A stretch of DNA of 64,000 bases, from the NCBI RefSeq assembly GCF_014646335.1, contig NZ_BMNG01000024.1, positions 1-64,000 on the forward strand, in the 5' to 3' direction. The notes below the pieces were generated by a model. It was not told the DNA's origin. It saw only the letters and a list, made by a program, of their open reading frames with translations, and ran no database searches. Shown here piece by piece: positions 31,685 to 40,452 of the stretch. Within the stretch, counting starts at the first letter, position 1, and each line of letters begins with the position of its first letter. The translations under genes were made by a program, and so were the position numbers. The DNA is from Streptomyces lasiicapitis. GTDB lineage: Bacteria; Actinomycetota; Actinomycetes; Streptomycetales; Streptomycetaceae.

Positions 31685-33571
31685 ATGGACCTGCGAGATC
31701 TGCTGACCGACGACCGCCCCTTCGCCCTGCTGCGCCGCCGCACCCCCGGCCGCGACCACGACACGGTGGAGGTCCTGATCGGACCGGTGGCGACGTACGA
31801 CCGCCTCGCCGACCTCCCCGAGGGGCTCGCGCTCGTGCCCTTCCGGCAGATCAGGGAGCGCGGCTTCGAGGTGACGGACGACGGCACGCCGCTCAGCGTC
31901 CTCACCCCCGAGGAGTCGTACGAACTGCCGCTCGCCGAGGCCCTGTCGGCGCTGCCCGGCCACGACGTGCGGGTGGCGGACGGCGGCTTCGACGTGAGCG
32001 ACGAGGAGTACGCGCGGACCGTCGGCCGGGTGCTGCGGGAGGAGATCGGCAGCGGCGAGGGCGCGAACTTCGTGATCCGGCGGACGTACGAGGGCCGGAT
32101 CCCCGGATTCGGCAGGGCGGACGCGCTCGCGCTGTTCCGGCGGCTGCTCGTCGGTGAGCGGGGGGCGTACTGGACGTTCGTCGTGCACACCGGGGACCGG
32201 ACGCTGGTAGGCGCGAGTCCCGAGGTGCATGTGCGGATGTCCGGCGGGACGGTCGTGATGAACCCGATCAGCGGGACGTACCGCTATCCGCCCGAGGGCC
32301 CCACGGCCGACGGTCTGCTGTCCTTCCTGGCCGACGGCAAGGAGACAGAGGAGCTGTCGATGGTCGTCGACGAGGAACTGAAGATGATGTGCACCGTCGG
32401 CGACCGGGGTGGGGTGGTCGTCGGGCCCCGGCTGAAGGAGATGGCCCATCTCGCGCACACCGAGTACGAGTTGCGGGGCCGTTCGACCCTGGATGTGCGG
32501 GAGGTCCTGAAGGAGACGATGTTCGCGGCGACCGTGACCGGCTCGCCGGTGCAGAACGCGTGCCGGGTCATCCGGCGCCACGAGTCGGGTGGGCGTGGCT
32601 ACTACGCGGGCGCGCTGGCACTGATCGGCCGGGACGCGGCAGGTGTACAGACCCTCGACTCGCCCATCCTGATCCGCACCGCCGACATCGACGCGCACGG
32701 CGGACTGCGGGTGCCGGTCGGGGCGACGCTGGTGCGCGGCTCGGACCCGGCCGGCGAGGTGGCGGAGACGCACGCGAAGGCGGCGGGCGTCCTCGCCGCG
32801 CTCGGTGCCCGGCCCGGCCGCCCGCGGCACGAGAGCGCGCGGCCGGCGCTCGCCGACGATCCGCGGGTGCGGGCGGCCCTGGACGGGCGGCGGGCCGGGC
32901 TCGCGCCGTTCTGGCTGCGGATGCAGGAGCAGGCGGACGAGCTGTCCGGGCACGCGCTCGTGATCGACGGGGAGGACACGTTCACGGCGATGCTCGCGCA
33001 TGTGCTGCGCTCGTCGGGTCTGACCGTGAGCGTGCGGCGGTACGACGAAGTGGGGCTCGCGGACGCGGCGTTGGGGCACGAGGGCCCGATCGTGCTCGGC
33101 CCCGGCCCCGGCGACCCCTCGGACACCGGCGACGCGAAGATGCGGTTCCTGCGGGCGCTCGCGGCGGAGCTGATCCGCGGGCATCGGCACCCGGTGCTCG
33201 GGGTGTGCCTGGGCCACGAGCTGATCGCGGCCGAGCTGGGCCTGGAGATCGTACGCAAGGAGGTCCCGTACCAAGGCGCGCAGACGGACGTCGATCTCTT
33301 CGGGCGGACGGAGACCGTCGGCTTCTACAACAGTTTCGTGGCGCGCTGCGACGACGAGGCGGAGCGGGAGCTGGCGGCGCACGGGATCGAGGTGAGCCGG
33401 GACCGGGTGACGGGTGAGGTGCACGCGTTGCGGGGGCCTGGCTTCTCCGGAGTGCAGTTCCACCCGGAGTCGGTGCTCTCGCTGCGCGGGGCGGGGATCG
33501 TGCGCGAGCTGCTCGGTCAGCTGGCGGGGGCGGCGGGGACCAGGACGTTCTCGGAGCGGCGGCCCGCCTGA
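31685..33571 (+). CDS. trpE: Fused anthranilate synthase (TrpE-TrpG)
   Basis: Converts chorismate and glutamine to anthranilate. The 628-residue protein fuses a chorismate-binding TrpE part (about 1-400; MNPISGTYRYPPEG, TVTGSPVQNACRVI, GRGYYAGALALIG) to a class I glutamine amidotransferase part (about 430-615). The amidotransferase triad is present: Cys508 in VLGVCLGHE, His593 and Glu595 in VQFHPES. ATG 31685 has GAAGGAA upstream. The trp leader and attenuator in front favour anthranilate synthase over the similarly fused PhzE-type ADIC synthase. Its last 55 bases overlap the convergent dehydrogenase gene. Confidence 0.93.
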   Translation: MDLRDLLTDDRPFALLRRRTPGRDHDTVEVLIGPVATYDRLADLPEGLALVPFRQIRERGFEVTDDGTPLSVLTPEESYELPLAEALSALPGHDVRVADGGFDVSDEEYARTVGRVLREEIGSGEGANFVIRRTYEGRIPGFGRADALALFRRLLVGERGAYWTFVVHTGDRTLVGASPEVHVRMSGGTVVMNPISGTYRYPPEGPTADGLLSFLADGKETEELSMVVDEELKMMCTVGDRGGVVVGPRLKEMAHLAHTEYELRGRSTLDVREVLKETMFAATVTGSPVQNACRVIRRHESGGRGYYAGALALIGRDAAGVQTLDSPILIRTADIDAHGGLRVPVGATLVRGSDPAGEVAETHAKAAGVLAALGARPGRPRHESARPALADDPRVRAALDGRRAGLAPFWLRMQEQADELSGHALVIDGEDTFTAMLAHVLRSSGLTVSVRRYDEVGLADAALGHEGPIVLGPGPGDPSDTGDAKMRFLRALAAELIRGHRHPVLGVCLGHELIAAELGLEIVRKEVPYQGAQTDVDLFGRTETVGFYNSFVARCDDEAERELAAHGIEVSRDRVTGEVHALRGPGFSGVQFHPESVLSLRGAGIVRELLGQLAGAAGTRTFSERRPA

Positions 33572-34521
33572 TAGTCGAGGACGTTCTGGACGGTGGTCTC
33601 GATGATCTGGCTGACGGCGTCGACGGTGTAGTACGCCTGGTGGGAGGTGACCACGACGTTCGGGAAGGTGACGAGCCGGGCCAGGGTGTCGTCCTCGACG
33701 ACCTCCAGGGACTTGTCGAGGAAGAACAGCCCGGCCTCGGCCTCGTACACGTCGAGGCCGACGCCCGTGAAGCGGCCCGCGCGCAGTTCGCGGACGAGCG
33801 CGTCGGTGTCGATCAGGCCGCCGCGGCTGGAGTTCACCAGGATCGCGTCGTCCTTCATGGCGCGCAGGGCGCTCTCGTCGATGATGTGCTGGGTCGCGGG
33901 GAGCAGCGGTACGTGCAGGCTGATCAGGTCGGACTCGGCGAACAGCCGGTCCTTGTCCACGTACTTCATGCCGAGCGCGACGCACTCGGGGTTCTCGGCG
34001 ACGTCCCAGCCGAGGAGGTTCATCCCGAAGCCGTGCGCGATGCGGGTGAAGGCCTCGCCGATCTTGCCGGTGCCGAGGACGCCGGCGGTGCGGCCGCGCA
34101 GGTCGCGGCCCATCAGGCCGTCGAGGCGGAAGTCGAAGTCGCGGGTGCGGTTGCTGGCGCGGACGATGCGGCGGTTGACGGCCATCGCCAGGGTCCAGGC
34201 GAACTCGGCGACGGAGTACGGCGAGTAGTAGGAGACCCGGGCGACCGTCAGGCCCAGGCGCTCGGCCACCTGGAGGTCGATGTTGTTGAAGCCGGTGGAG
34301 CGCTGGGCGATCATCTGGGTGCCGCCGGCGGCGAGGGTCTGCAGGACGCGGTTGTTCAGGCTGGCGTTGACGCTGGTCGAGATGATCTCGTAGCCGGCGG
34401 CGATGGGGGCGGTGTCCTCGCTCAGGAAGACGTCCAGGCAGCGGACGTCGTGGTGCGGGGCGAAGGCCTTCTCCACGAGGGGGCGCTCGTCCGCCTGGAC
34501 GCCGAAGGCGAGGATCTCCAC
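33517..34521 (-). CDS. D-lactate-dehydrogenase-like 2-hydroxyacid dehydrogenase
   Basis: NAD-dependent D-2-hydroxyacid dehydrogenase of 334 residues, closest in style to fermentative D-lactate dehydrogenase. Substrate-domain segments are MIAQRSTGFNNIDL and VARVSYYSPYSVAEFAW; the NAD motif is GVLGTGKIGEAF (about 147-158). Catalytic positions are Arg in NSSRGGLIDTDAL, Glu in YEAEAGLFF, and His in VTSHQAYYT. ATG 34521. It converges on the anthranilate synthase gene, overlapping 55 bp at the 3' ends, and lies beside pfkA on the same strand. Natural substrate (pyruvate or another 2-oxoacid) is not provable from sequence. Confidence 0.88.
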   Translation of the reverse strand: MEILAFGVQADERPLVEKAFAPHHDVRCLDVFLSEDTAPIAAGYEIISTSVNASLNNRVLQTLAAGGTQMIAQRSTGFNNIDLQVAERLGLTVARVSYYSPYSVAEFAWTLAMAVNRRIVRASNRTRDFDFRLDGLMGRDLRGRTAGVLGTGKIGEAFTRIAHGFGMNLLGWDVAENPECVALGMKYVDKDRLFAESDLISLHVPLLPATQHIIDESALRAMKDDAILVNSSRGGLIDTDALVRELRAGRFTGVGLDVYEAEAGLFFLDKSLEVVEDDTLARLVTFPNVVVTSHQAYYTVDAVSQIIETTVQNVLDYQAGRRSENVLVPAAPAS

Positions 34522-34659
34522 GGTCTGCTCCCGGTCTCGCGTACGTTGCCCCCGCGCCGCCGAATATACGGTCCCGCCGCCGTACCCGCCGCCCGACGGC
34601 GCGGGACGGCAAGTGACCGGCGAAGGCGCCGGCCGCGCGGGTCGGCCGAAGAGCGCGGG

Positions 34660-35688
34660 TCAGCCGAAGAAGACGCCCACCTCCTTGTAGAGCGCGGGGT
34701 CGACCGTCTTGAGCCTCGCGGTGGCGTCGGCGATGGGGACGCGGACGATGTCCGTGCCACGCAGGGCGACCATCTTGCCGAAGTCGCCGTCCCGGACGGC
34801 CTCGATCGCGTGCAGGCCGAAGCGCGTGGCGAGCCAGCGGTCGAAGGCGCTGGGGGTGCCACCGCGCTGGACGTGACCGAGGACGGTCGTACGCGCCTCC
34901 TTGCCGGTGCGCCGCTCGACCTCCTTGGCCAGCCACTCCCCCACCCCGGAAAGCCGCACATGCCCGAAGGAGTCGAGCGTGCCGTCCTTGAGGACCATCT
35001 CGCCGTCCTTGGGCATCGCCCCTTCGGCGACGACGACGATGGGCGCGTACGAGGCCTTGAAGCGCGAGGTGACCCAGGCGCACACCTGCTCGACGTCGAA
35101 GCGCTGCTCCGGGATGAGGATGACGTTGGCGCCGCCGGCGAGCCCGGAGTGCAGCGCGATCCACCCGGCGTGGCGGCCCATGACCTCGACGACGAGGACG
35201 CGCATGTGCGACTCGGCGGTGGTGTGGAGGCGGTCGATGGCCTCCGTGGCGATGCCGACGGCGGTGTCGAAGCCGAAGGTGTAGTCCGTGGCGGACAGGT
35301 CGTTGTCGATGGTCTTCGGTACGCCGACGACGGGCACGCCGTACTCGTCGGTAAGGCGCGCGGCGACGCCGAGGGTGTCCTCGCCACCGATGGCGATGAG
35401 CGCCTCGACCTCCAGTTTGGCGAGGTTCTCCTTGATGCGCCGGATGCCGTTCTCAACCTTGAGGGGGTTGGTGCGCGAGGAGCCGAGGATGGTGCCGCCG
35501 CGGGGCAGGATGCCGCGGACGGCCGGAATGTCGAGCTGGACGGTGTCACCTTCGAGCGGTCCGCGCCAGCCGTCGCGGAAGCCCACGAAGTCGTACGCGT
35601 ACTCCTGTACGCCCTTGCGGACGACGCCCCGGATGACGGCGTTGAGCCCGGGGCAGTCGCCGCCTCCGGTCAGTACTCCGACCCGCAT
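34660..35688 (-). CDS. pfkA: 6-phosphofructokinase of actinobacterial group III, with PPi-type residues
   Basis: Phosphorylates fructose 6-phosphate in glycolysis. The 342-residue protein has MRVGVLTGGGDCPGLNAVIR (phosphoryl-donor site), IAIGGEDTLG (101-104 = G-G-E-D), PKTIDNDL (124-131, catalytic Asp128 and Asp130) and VEVMGRHAGWIALHSGLAGG (split). Asp104 and Lys125 (E. coli 104 and 124) are the pair found in pyrophosphate-dependent enzymes. ATP-dependent group III members have Gly at 104. ATG 35688 starts the conserved N-terminus. The gene is upstream of the dehydrogenase on the same strand, separated by 138 bp. Donor specificity is inference. Confidence 0.92.
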   Translation of the reverse strand: MRVGVLTGGGDCPGLNAVIRGVVRKGVQEYAYDFVGFRDGWRGPLEGDTVQLDIPAVRGILPRGGTILGSSRTNPLKVENGIRRIKENLAKLEVEALIAIGGEDTLGVAARLTDEYGVPVVGVPKTIDNDLSATDYTFGFDTAVGIATEAIDRLHTTAESHMRVLVVEVMGRHAGWIALHSGLAGGANVILIPEQRFDVEQVCAWVTSRFKASYAPIVVVAEGAMPKDGEMVLKDGTLDSFGHVRLSGVGEWLAKEVERRTGKEARTTVLGHVQRGGTPSAFDRWLATRFGLHAIEAVRDGDFGKMVALRGTDIVRVPIADATARLKTVDPALYKEVGVFFG

Positions 35689-35863
35689 GGAAAAGTCCCT
35701 TCGCCACAGTTGCCTGACGCGGGCCACGCTAATGGTGATCCGCGTCACTCCGGCATGGGACGAACCGTGAATTCCGGGACGCGGTGAGGGAGTTGTAGTG
35801 GAGAGGGCGGGTCCGGTTCACCCGAAGGAGGTCACGCCCCGGGCCGCGCGAAGGCCCGCAGGA

Positions 35864-36622
35864 TCACGCCCCGGCGGTCTCGTCGGTGTCGAGGCCGCGC
35901 TCGATCGCGTACCGCACGAGCTCGACGCGGTTGTGCAACTGGAGCTTGCCGAGGGTGTTCTGGACGTGGTTCTGCACCGTGCGGTGCGAGATGACCAGGC
36001 GCTCGGCGATCTGCTTGTAGCTGAGGCCCTTCGCGACCAGGCGGAGCACCTCGGTCTCGCGGTCGGTCAGGCGCGGGGCGCCCGGCTCGTCGGGGGTCGC
36101 GGGCGCGGGCTCGGAGGCCAGGCGCCGGAACTCGCCGAGGACCAGGCCCGCGAGTCCGGGCGTGAAGACGGCGTCGCCGACGGCCGTGCGGCCCACGGCG
36201 TCGATCAGCTCGGCGGTGGACGCGGACTTCAGGAGGTACCCGGTGGCGCCGGACTTGACCGCCTCCAGGACGTCCGCGTGCTCGCCGCTGGCCGACAGGA
36301 CGAGGACGCGCAGCGCGGGGTTGGCGCCGACGAGTTCCTTGCAGACCTGCACGCCGGGCTTCAGCGGCAGGTTGAGGTCCAGGACGAGGACGTCCGGGGC
36401 GGCGGCCTGCGCGCGGCGCACCGCCTGCTCGCCGTCGCCCGCGGTCGCCACCACGTCGAAGCCGGACTCGGCCAGGTCCCGGGCGACGGCGTCGCGCCAC
36501 ATCGGGTGGTCGTCGACGACCATCACCTTGAGGGGCGCGGCGGCGGCATCGCCTGTCGACCCGTCCGGTCCCGCCGCGCTCTGTTCGTTGCGTTCGCTGC
36601 GCTGGCTGCGCTCGCTACTCAT
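35864..36622 (-). CDS. NarL/LuxR-type response regulator
   Basis: Two-component regulator of 252 residues. An unusual Ser/Glu/Gln/Arg-rich N-terminal extension (about 1-30) precedes the receiver domain (VMVVDDHPMWRD acidic pair, phosphoacceptor Asp in DVLVLDLNLP near residue 82, Lys in GYLLKSAS). A LuxR-type helix-turn-helix follows (LTDRETEVLRLVAKGLSYKQIAERLVISHRTVQNHVQ, split; about 184-220). Its start overlaps the sensor kinase stop by ATGA, so both are made together. The regulated genes are unknown; pfkA downstream is on the same strand, 175 bp away. Confidence 0.93.
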   Translation of the reverse strand: MSSERSQRSERNEQSAAGPDGSTGDAAAAPLKVMVVDDHPMWRDAVARDLAESGFDVVATAGDGEQAVRRAQAAAPDVLVLDLNLPLKPGVQVCKELVGANPALRVLVLSASGEHADVLEAVKSGATGYLLKSASTAELIDAVGRTAVGDAVFTPGLAGLVLGEFRRLASEPAPATPDEPGAPRLTDRETEVLRLVAKGLSYKQIAERLVISHRTVQNHVQNTLGKLQLHNRVELVRYAIERGLDTDETAGA

Positions 36623-37860
36623 CGGTCCGCTTCCGCCTTCCCCCGTACGTCCCGCGCGGCGCGCGGCACTCTCAGTTCCACTTCCGTGCCCTGGCCCGGC
36701 ACCGAGATCAGCTCGGCCGTGCCCCCGATGTCCCGGAGCCGGCCCCGGATGGACAGCGCGACACCGAGCCGCCCCTCGCCCTCGGCCTGCGCGAGCCGCC
36801 CCTCCGGAATGCCGGGGCCGTCGTCACGCACCGTCACGATGACGGCGTCCGGCTCGTCCTCGACCAGGATCCACGCCCGCGCCTCCGCCCCGGCGTGCCT
36901 GCGGACATTGTCCAGGGCGGCGCCGACGGCGGCCGTGAGCTCCCTGGCCGCGCGCGGCGCGACCGACACCACGGCGCCGGGCTCCGACAGGGTGACGAGC
37001 GCCCCGGCGTACGGCGCGAGCAGGGCGCGCAGGTCGCACGTCGCGCTCCCGGTCAGGTCGGGGTCGTCGGCTTCCTCGACGGCGCGGACGACGGCGCCCT
37101 GGGAGACGTCCTCGGACGCGTACGAGGTGCGGACCAGGCCGCCGGCGACCAGGGTGCGCAGGGCGACCTCCTGCTCGCCCGCCATCCGGCCGAGCTCGGC
37201 CGCCTCGCCGCCGATGGCGGTGCCGCGCCGCTGCACCATGGCGAGGACCTGGAGGACGCTGTCGTGGATGTCGCGGGCCAGGCGCTCCCGCTCGCGGGTC
37301 GCGGCCTCGATCTCCAGGGCGCGGGCGAGGGTGCGCTCCGAGGCGCGGGCGACCTCCACGACGTATCCGATGGCGATGGAGGCGATGCACACGAGCAGGA
37401 CGTTGTGGACGGTGTCGCGGCTGAACGCGCCGCGCTGCACCACGTTCGCGACGCCCACGAGCAGCGAGGCGAAGGCCGCCCAGCGCCAGCCGCCCTTGAT
37501 CGCGAAGGCGAGCACCGAACCGGCCGTCCATATGGACGGCAGCGTCGGCCCGCCGTCGACGACCCGCCAGTGCTCGACCGCGACCGGCGTCAGGAGGATG
37601 CCGGTGAGCGCGACCCCGAGGTCGACCGCGAGGAACCGCTTGGTGCAGCTCACGGCGCCCGCGACCTTGGGCAGGGTGGCGAGGGTCCAGGCGGCGAGCA
37701 CCGCGTAGTAGCCGATGGCGAGCCAGGGACGGGCGAAGGTTTCGTACGCGGCCACGAAGAGGCCGATGGCGTACAGCATGGTCAGGAGGCGATACGCGGT
37801 GAGGGCACGCCAGAGCGGCTGCTCGACCGACATCCGCATGACTCTCTCGCGCTTAGCCAC
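36619..37860 (-). CDS. HisKA_3-type sensor histidine kinase
   Basis: About 413-residue membrane kinase (MacS/PspC-like layout). Five or six hydrophobic segments occupy residues 20-165. The dimerisation/phosphoacceptor helix ERERLARDIHDSVLQVLAMV follows (His near residue 195), and then a GHKL ATPase domain with VGAALDNVRRHAG, VRDDGPGIPEGRL and LGVALSIRGRLRDIGG. The start is uncertain: GTG 37860 is used, with GTG 37869 or the in-frame ATG codons at 37839 and 37833 possible. It is coupled by ATGA to the NarL-type regulator. Confidence 0.88.
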   Translation of the reverse strand: MAKRERVMRMSVEQPLWRALTAYRLLTMLYAIGLFVAAYETFARPWLAIGYYAVLAAWTLATLPKVAGAVSCTKRFLAVDLGVALTGILLTPVAVEHWRVVDGGPTLPSIWTAGSVLAFAIKGGWRWAAFASLLVGVANVVQRGAFSRDTVHNVLLVCIASIAIGYVVEVARASERTLARALEIEAATRERERLARDIHDSVLQVLAMVQRRGTAIGGEAAELGRMAGEQEVALRTLVAGGLVRTSYASEDVSQGAVVRAVEEADDPDLTGSATCDLRALLAPYAGALVTLSEPGAVVSVAPRAARELTAAVGAALDNVRRHAGAEARAWILVEDEPDAVIVTVRDDGPGIPEGRLAQAEGEGRLGVALSIRGRLRDIGGTAELISVPGQGTEVELRVPRAARDVRGKAEADR

Positions 37861-37910
37861 GAACCCCACCCCACAGGGCGCGCTCGTGCGCCCCTCTCAC
37901 ACCGACGCGG

Positions 37911-38795
37911 CTAGGAGCCGGACCGTTCCTTGCCGGGGCGGTCGGCGTCCGCCGCGTCGTCCCGCTCGTCGTCGTCCAGCTTGCCGTCCGGGACGGTGCC
38001 GCCCTCGACCATCCCCCTGGCGGCCGCGGCGGCCTGCTTGGCGGCCGCTTCCTTCTTGGCCGCCTCTTCCTTCTTCGCCGCCTCCTTCGCGGCTTCCTTC
38101 TCCGCCTTGGCCGCCTCGGTGAGCTGGCGCTTCGCGGCGGTCGCGTAGATGTCGACGTACTCCTGGCCGGAGAGCTTCATGATTTCGTACATGACCTCGT
38201 CGGTCACCGCCCGCAGCACGAAACGGTCGTGCTCCATGCCCTGGTAGCGGGAGAAGTCCAGGGGCTTGCCGATGCGGATGCCGGGACGCATCAGCTTCGG
38301 CATCACCTTGCCGGGCGGCTGGATCTTCTCGGTGTCGATCATCGCGACGGGGATGACGGGCGCGCCGGTGGCGAGCGCCACGCGCGCGAGGCCGCCGGGC
38401 TTGCCCCGGTAGAGCCGCCCGTCGGGAGAGCGCGTGCCCTCGGGATAGATGCCGAACAGCTCGCCGCGCTCCAGGACGTCGATGCCGCTCTTGACGGCGG
38501 CCTCACCCGCGCCGCGCGCGCCCGAACGGTCCACCGGGAGCTGGCCGACGCCCTTGAAGAAGGCGGCCGTCATGCGGCCCTTCACGCCGGGCGTCGTGAA
38601 GTACTCGGCCTTGGCGATGAAGGTGACCTTGCGGTCGAGGACCGCGGGCAGGAAGAAGGAGTCCGAGAAGGACAGGTGGTTGCTGGCCAGGATGGCGGGG
38701 CCCTCGGCGGGAATGTTCTCGAGGCCTTCCACCCAGGGCCTGAAGGCGAGCTTCAGGGGCCCTCCGATGGAAAGCTTCATTGCGCCGTAGATCAA
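37911..38795 (-). CDS. 1-acyl-sn-glycerol-3-phosphate acyltransferase (PlsC type)
   Basis: Membrane-associated acyltransferase making phosphatidic acid. The 294-residue protein has the HX4D motif NHLSFSDSF, block II FIAKAEYF, block III YPEGTRSPDG and block IV VIPVAMIDT in order. After about residue 220 comes a Lys/Ala/Glu coiled region (AEKEAAKEAAKKEEAAKKEA) and an acidic tail, an extension beyond the catalytic domain. TTG 38795 is the start because AGGAGG lies exactly seven bases upstream; ATG 38780 is too far from it. Divergent from the esterase gene. Confidence 0.9.
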   Translation of the reverse strand: MIYGAMKLSIGGPLKLAFRPWVEGLENIPAEGPAILASNHLSFSDSFFLPAVLDRKVTFIAKAEYFTTPGVKGRMTAAFFKGVGQLPVDRSGARGAGEAAVKSGIDVLERGELFGIYPEGTRSPDGRLYRGKPGGLARVALATGAPVIPVAMIDTEKIQPPGKVMPKLMRPGIRIGKPLDFSRYQGMEHDRFVLRAVTDEVMYEIMKLSGQEYVDIYATAAKRQLTEAAKAEKEAAKEAAKKEEAAKKEAAAKQAAAAARGMVEGGTVPDGKLDDDERDDAADADRPGKERSGS

Positions 38796-38964
38796 ACCGA
38801 GTGCCTCCTGTGTCTGTGGATCAGACCATAACCCGAGCGGGGCCCGCGCTCCTTCCGGAGCTGGGCCGGCGGCCCCCGCCCGCGGCCGTCGCGGGCCCCG
38901 TCCGGTATGGGTGACGGCCCTGGTCGGTGTCAGTCCGGTCGCGTACGGTGAAGTACCCCCCGTA

Positions 38965-39000
38965 CCCGAAGTACTCGTCCCACCCGAAGTACTCATCCCA
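38965..39000 (+). repeat. Tandem 18-bp repeat in the esterase leader
   Basis: CCCGAAGTACTCGTCCCA (38965-38982) is followed directly by CCCGAAGTACTCATCCCA (38983-39000), 17 of 18 identical. GAAGTAC also occurs just upstream at about 38950. The pair ends 15 bases before the esterase GTG, next to its ribosome binding site. Confidence 0.75.
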
Positions 39001-39015
39001 CGAAGGAGACCGAAG

Positions 39016-39795
39016 GTGCCGGTCCTCTCCGGAGCCGAGCCGTACCGCCACGAGGGCGGCGAGGTCGGCGTCCTGCTCTGTCACGGCTTCACCGGATCCC
39101 CGCAGTCGCTGCGCCCCTGGGCCGAGCGCCTGGCGGAGCACGGCCTGACGGTCTCGCTGCCGCTGCTGCCCGGCCACGGCACACGCTGGCAGGACATGCA
39201 GGTCACGGGCTGGCAGGACTGGTACGCGGAGGTGGACCGCGAGCTGCGCGCCCTCACCGAGCGCTGCACGGAGGTGTTCGTCTTCGGCCTGTCCATGGGC
39301 GGCGCCCTCGCGCTGCGGCTCGCGGCGCGGTACGGCGACGCGGTGCGCGGCGTGGTCGTGGTCAACCCCGCGAACAAGATGCACGACCGGGCGGCGTTCG
39401 CCCTGCCCGTGGCCCGCTTCCTGGTGCCCTCCACCAAGGGCATCGCCAGCGACATCGCCAAGCCGGGCTCCGCCGAGCTCGGGTACGACAGGGTGCCGCT
39501 GCACGCGGCGCACTCGCTGCGCCAGTTCTTCCGTCTCGTCGACGCCGAGCTGCCGCAGGTCACGCAGCCGCTCCTGGTCCTGCACAGCCCGCAGGACCAC
39601 GTGGTGCCGCCCGTCGACTCCGCCCGTGTGCTCGGCCGGGTGTCGTCCACGGACGTCACGGAGATCCTCCTGGAACAGAGCTACCACGTCGCGACGTTGG
39701 ACCACGACGCGGACCGGATCTTCGACGAGAGCCTCGCGTTCATCGGCCGGCTCGCCCCCAGCGCAGGCAAGGAAGGGACGACCACCGGTGGCTGA
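39016..39795 (+). CDS. Alpha/beta hydrolase, carboxylesterase or monoacylglycerol lipase type
   Basis: A 259-residue cytosolic hydrolase of the Est30/monoacylglycerol lipase group. Oxyanion segment LLCHGFTGSPQSLRP, nucleophile elbow FGLSMGGALALRLA (Ser near residue 94), acid segment LVLHSPQDHVVPP (Asp), and catalytic His in LEQSYHVATLDHDA. GTG 39016 has GGAG seven bases upstream; an open frame continues 5' through the 18-bp repeats but lacks homology-like content. The stop overlaps the start of the next gene by eight bases. Adjacent acyltransferase suggests lipid metabolism, but not a defined substrate. Confidence 0.9.
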   Translation: MPVLSGAEPYRHEGGEVGVLLCHGFTGSPQSLRPWAERLAEHGLTVSLPLLPGHGTRWQDMQVTGWQDWYAEVDRELRALTERCTEVFVFGLSMGGALALRLAARYGDAVRGVVVVNPANKMHDRAAFALPVARFLVPSTKGIASDIAKPGSAELGYDRVPLHAAHSLRQFFRLVDAELPQVTQPLLVLHSPQDHVVPPVDSARVLGRVSSTDVTEILLEQSYHVATLDHDADRIFDESLAFIGRLAPSAGKEGTTTGG

Positions 39796-40444
39796 GCAGC
39801 AGGACAAGTCGGAGCCCGACCGCGAGGAGTCTCGCGACGACGGCGGTCCCGAGTCGGCGGAGCAGGCCGTTCCGATCGACGAGGACGCCGCGTGGCGCGC
39901 CATCGTCGCCGGGTACGGCGAGGAGCCCGCGGACCCGCCGGGCGCCAAGCCGTTCAAGTCCGTCGAGGATCTGGCGCTGCTCGAGACGGAGACCAACGGC
40001 CCGGCCGACGGCGACGCGGGCGACACCCTGACGGACAAGGGCGCCAAGGCCGACCGCGACGGCAAGCCGTCCGACGGCGACGCCCCGGCGAAGCCGCTCG
40101 GCAGCTCCGTGTCCTTCGCGCCGGGCGTGGGCGGCGCGGGCCCGCGTGACTACGGCGCGGCCGAGGCCTCCGAGGACGACTTCGACGAGGGCGACGAGGG
40201 CCACTTCGTGCCGCCCGAGCCGCCGCCCCTGCCGGACGGCGACGTCACCGCCAGGTTCGCCTGGCTCGCCGTCATCGGCGGCCCCGTGCTGCTGCTGCTC
40301 GCGGTGCTGCTCGGCTGGCAGATGACGTGGTGGCTGACGACGCTCGGCATCGGCGGCTTCCTGGGCGGGTTCGCGACGCTGGTCGTCCGCATGAAGGGGG
40401 ACGACGAGGAGGACGACGACCCCGGGCGCGGGGCCGTCGTCTGA
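39788..40444 (+). CDS. Acidic protein with C-terminal membrane anchor
   Basis: A 218-residue protein of unknown function. Residues 1-145 are acidic and low complexity (Asp/Glu/Gly/Pro), with a more conserved-looking patch DEDAAWRAIVAGYGEEPADP near residue 31. Two hydrophobic helices follow (about 160-180 and 184-203), ending in an acidic KGDDEEDDDPG tail. GTG 39788 overlaps the esterase stop by eight bases, so the two are translationally coupled. This operon link is the only functional clue. Confidence 0.8.
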   Translation: MAEQQDKSEPDREESRDDGGPESAEQAVPIDEDAAWRAIVAGYGEEPADPPGAKPFKSVEDLALLETETNGPADGDAGDTLTDKGAKADRDGKPSDGDAPAKPLGSSVSFAPGVGGAGPRDYGAAEASEDDFDEGDEGHFVPPEPPPLPDGDVTARFAWLAVIGGPVLLLLAVLLGWQMTWWLTTLGIGGFLGGFATLVVRMKGDDEEDDDPGRGAVV

Positions 40445-40452
40445 CCTTCGCC

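Noticed and set aside
31664..35164. 1166-codon open frame on the minus strand
   Set aside because: It is antisense to trpE-G and out of frame with the dehydrogenase and pfkA genes. Composition is Arg/Pro/Ala shadow typical of GC-rich DNA, with no domain.
38821..40065. Minus-strand frame with YFGWDEYFG-type repeats
   Set aside because: The repeats are the antisense reading of the 18-bp tandem DNA repeat and of the esterase gene. No ribosome binding site or domain.
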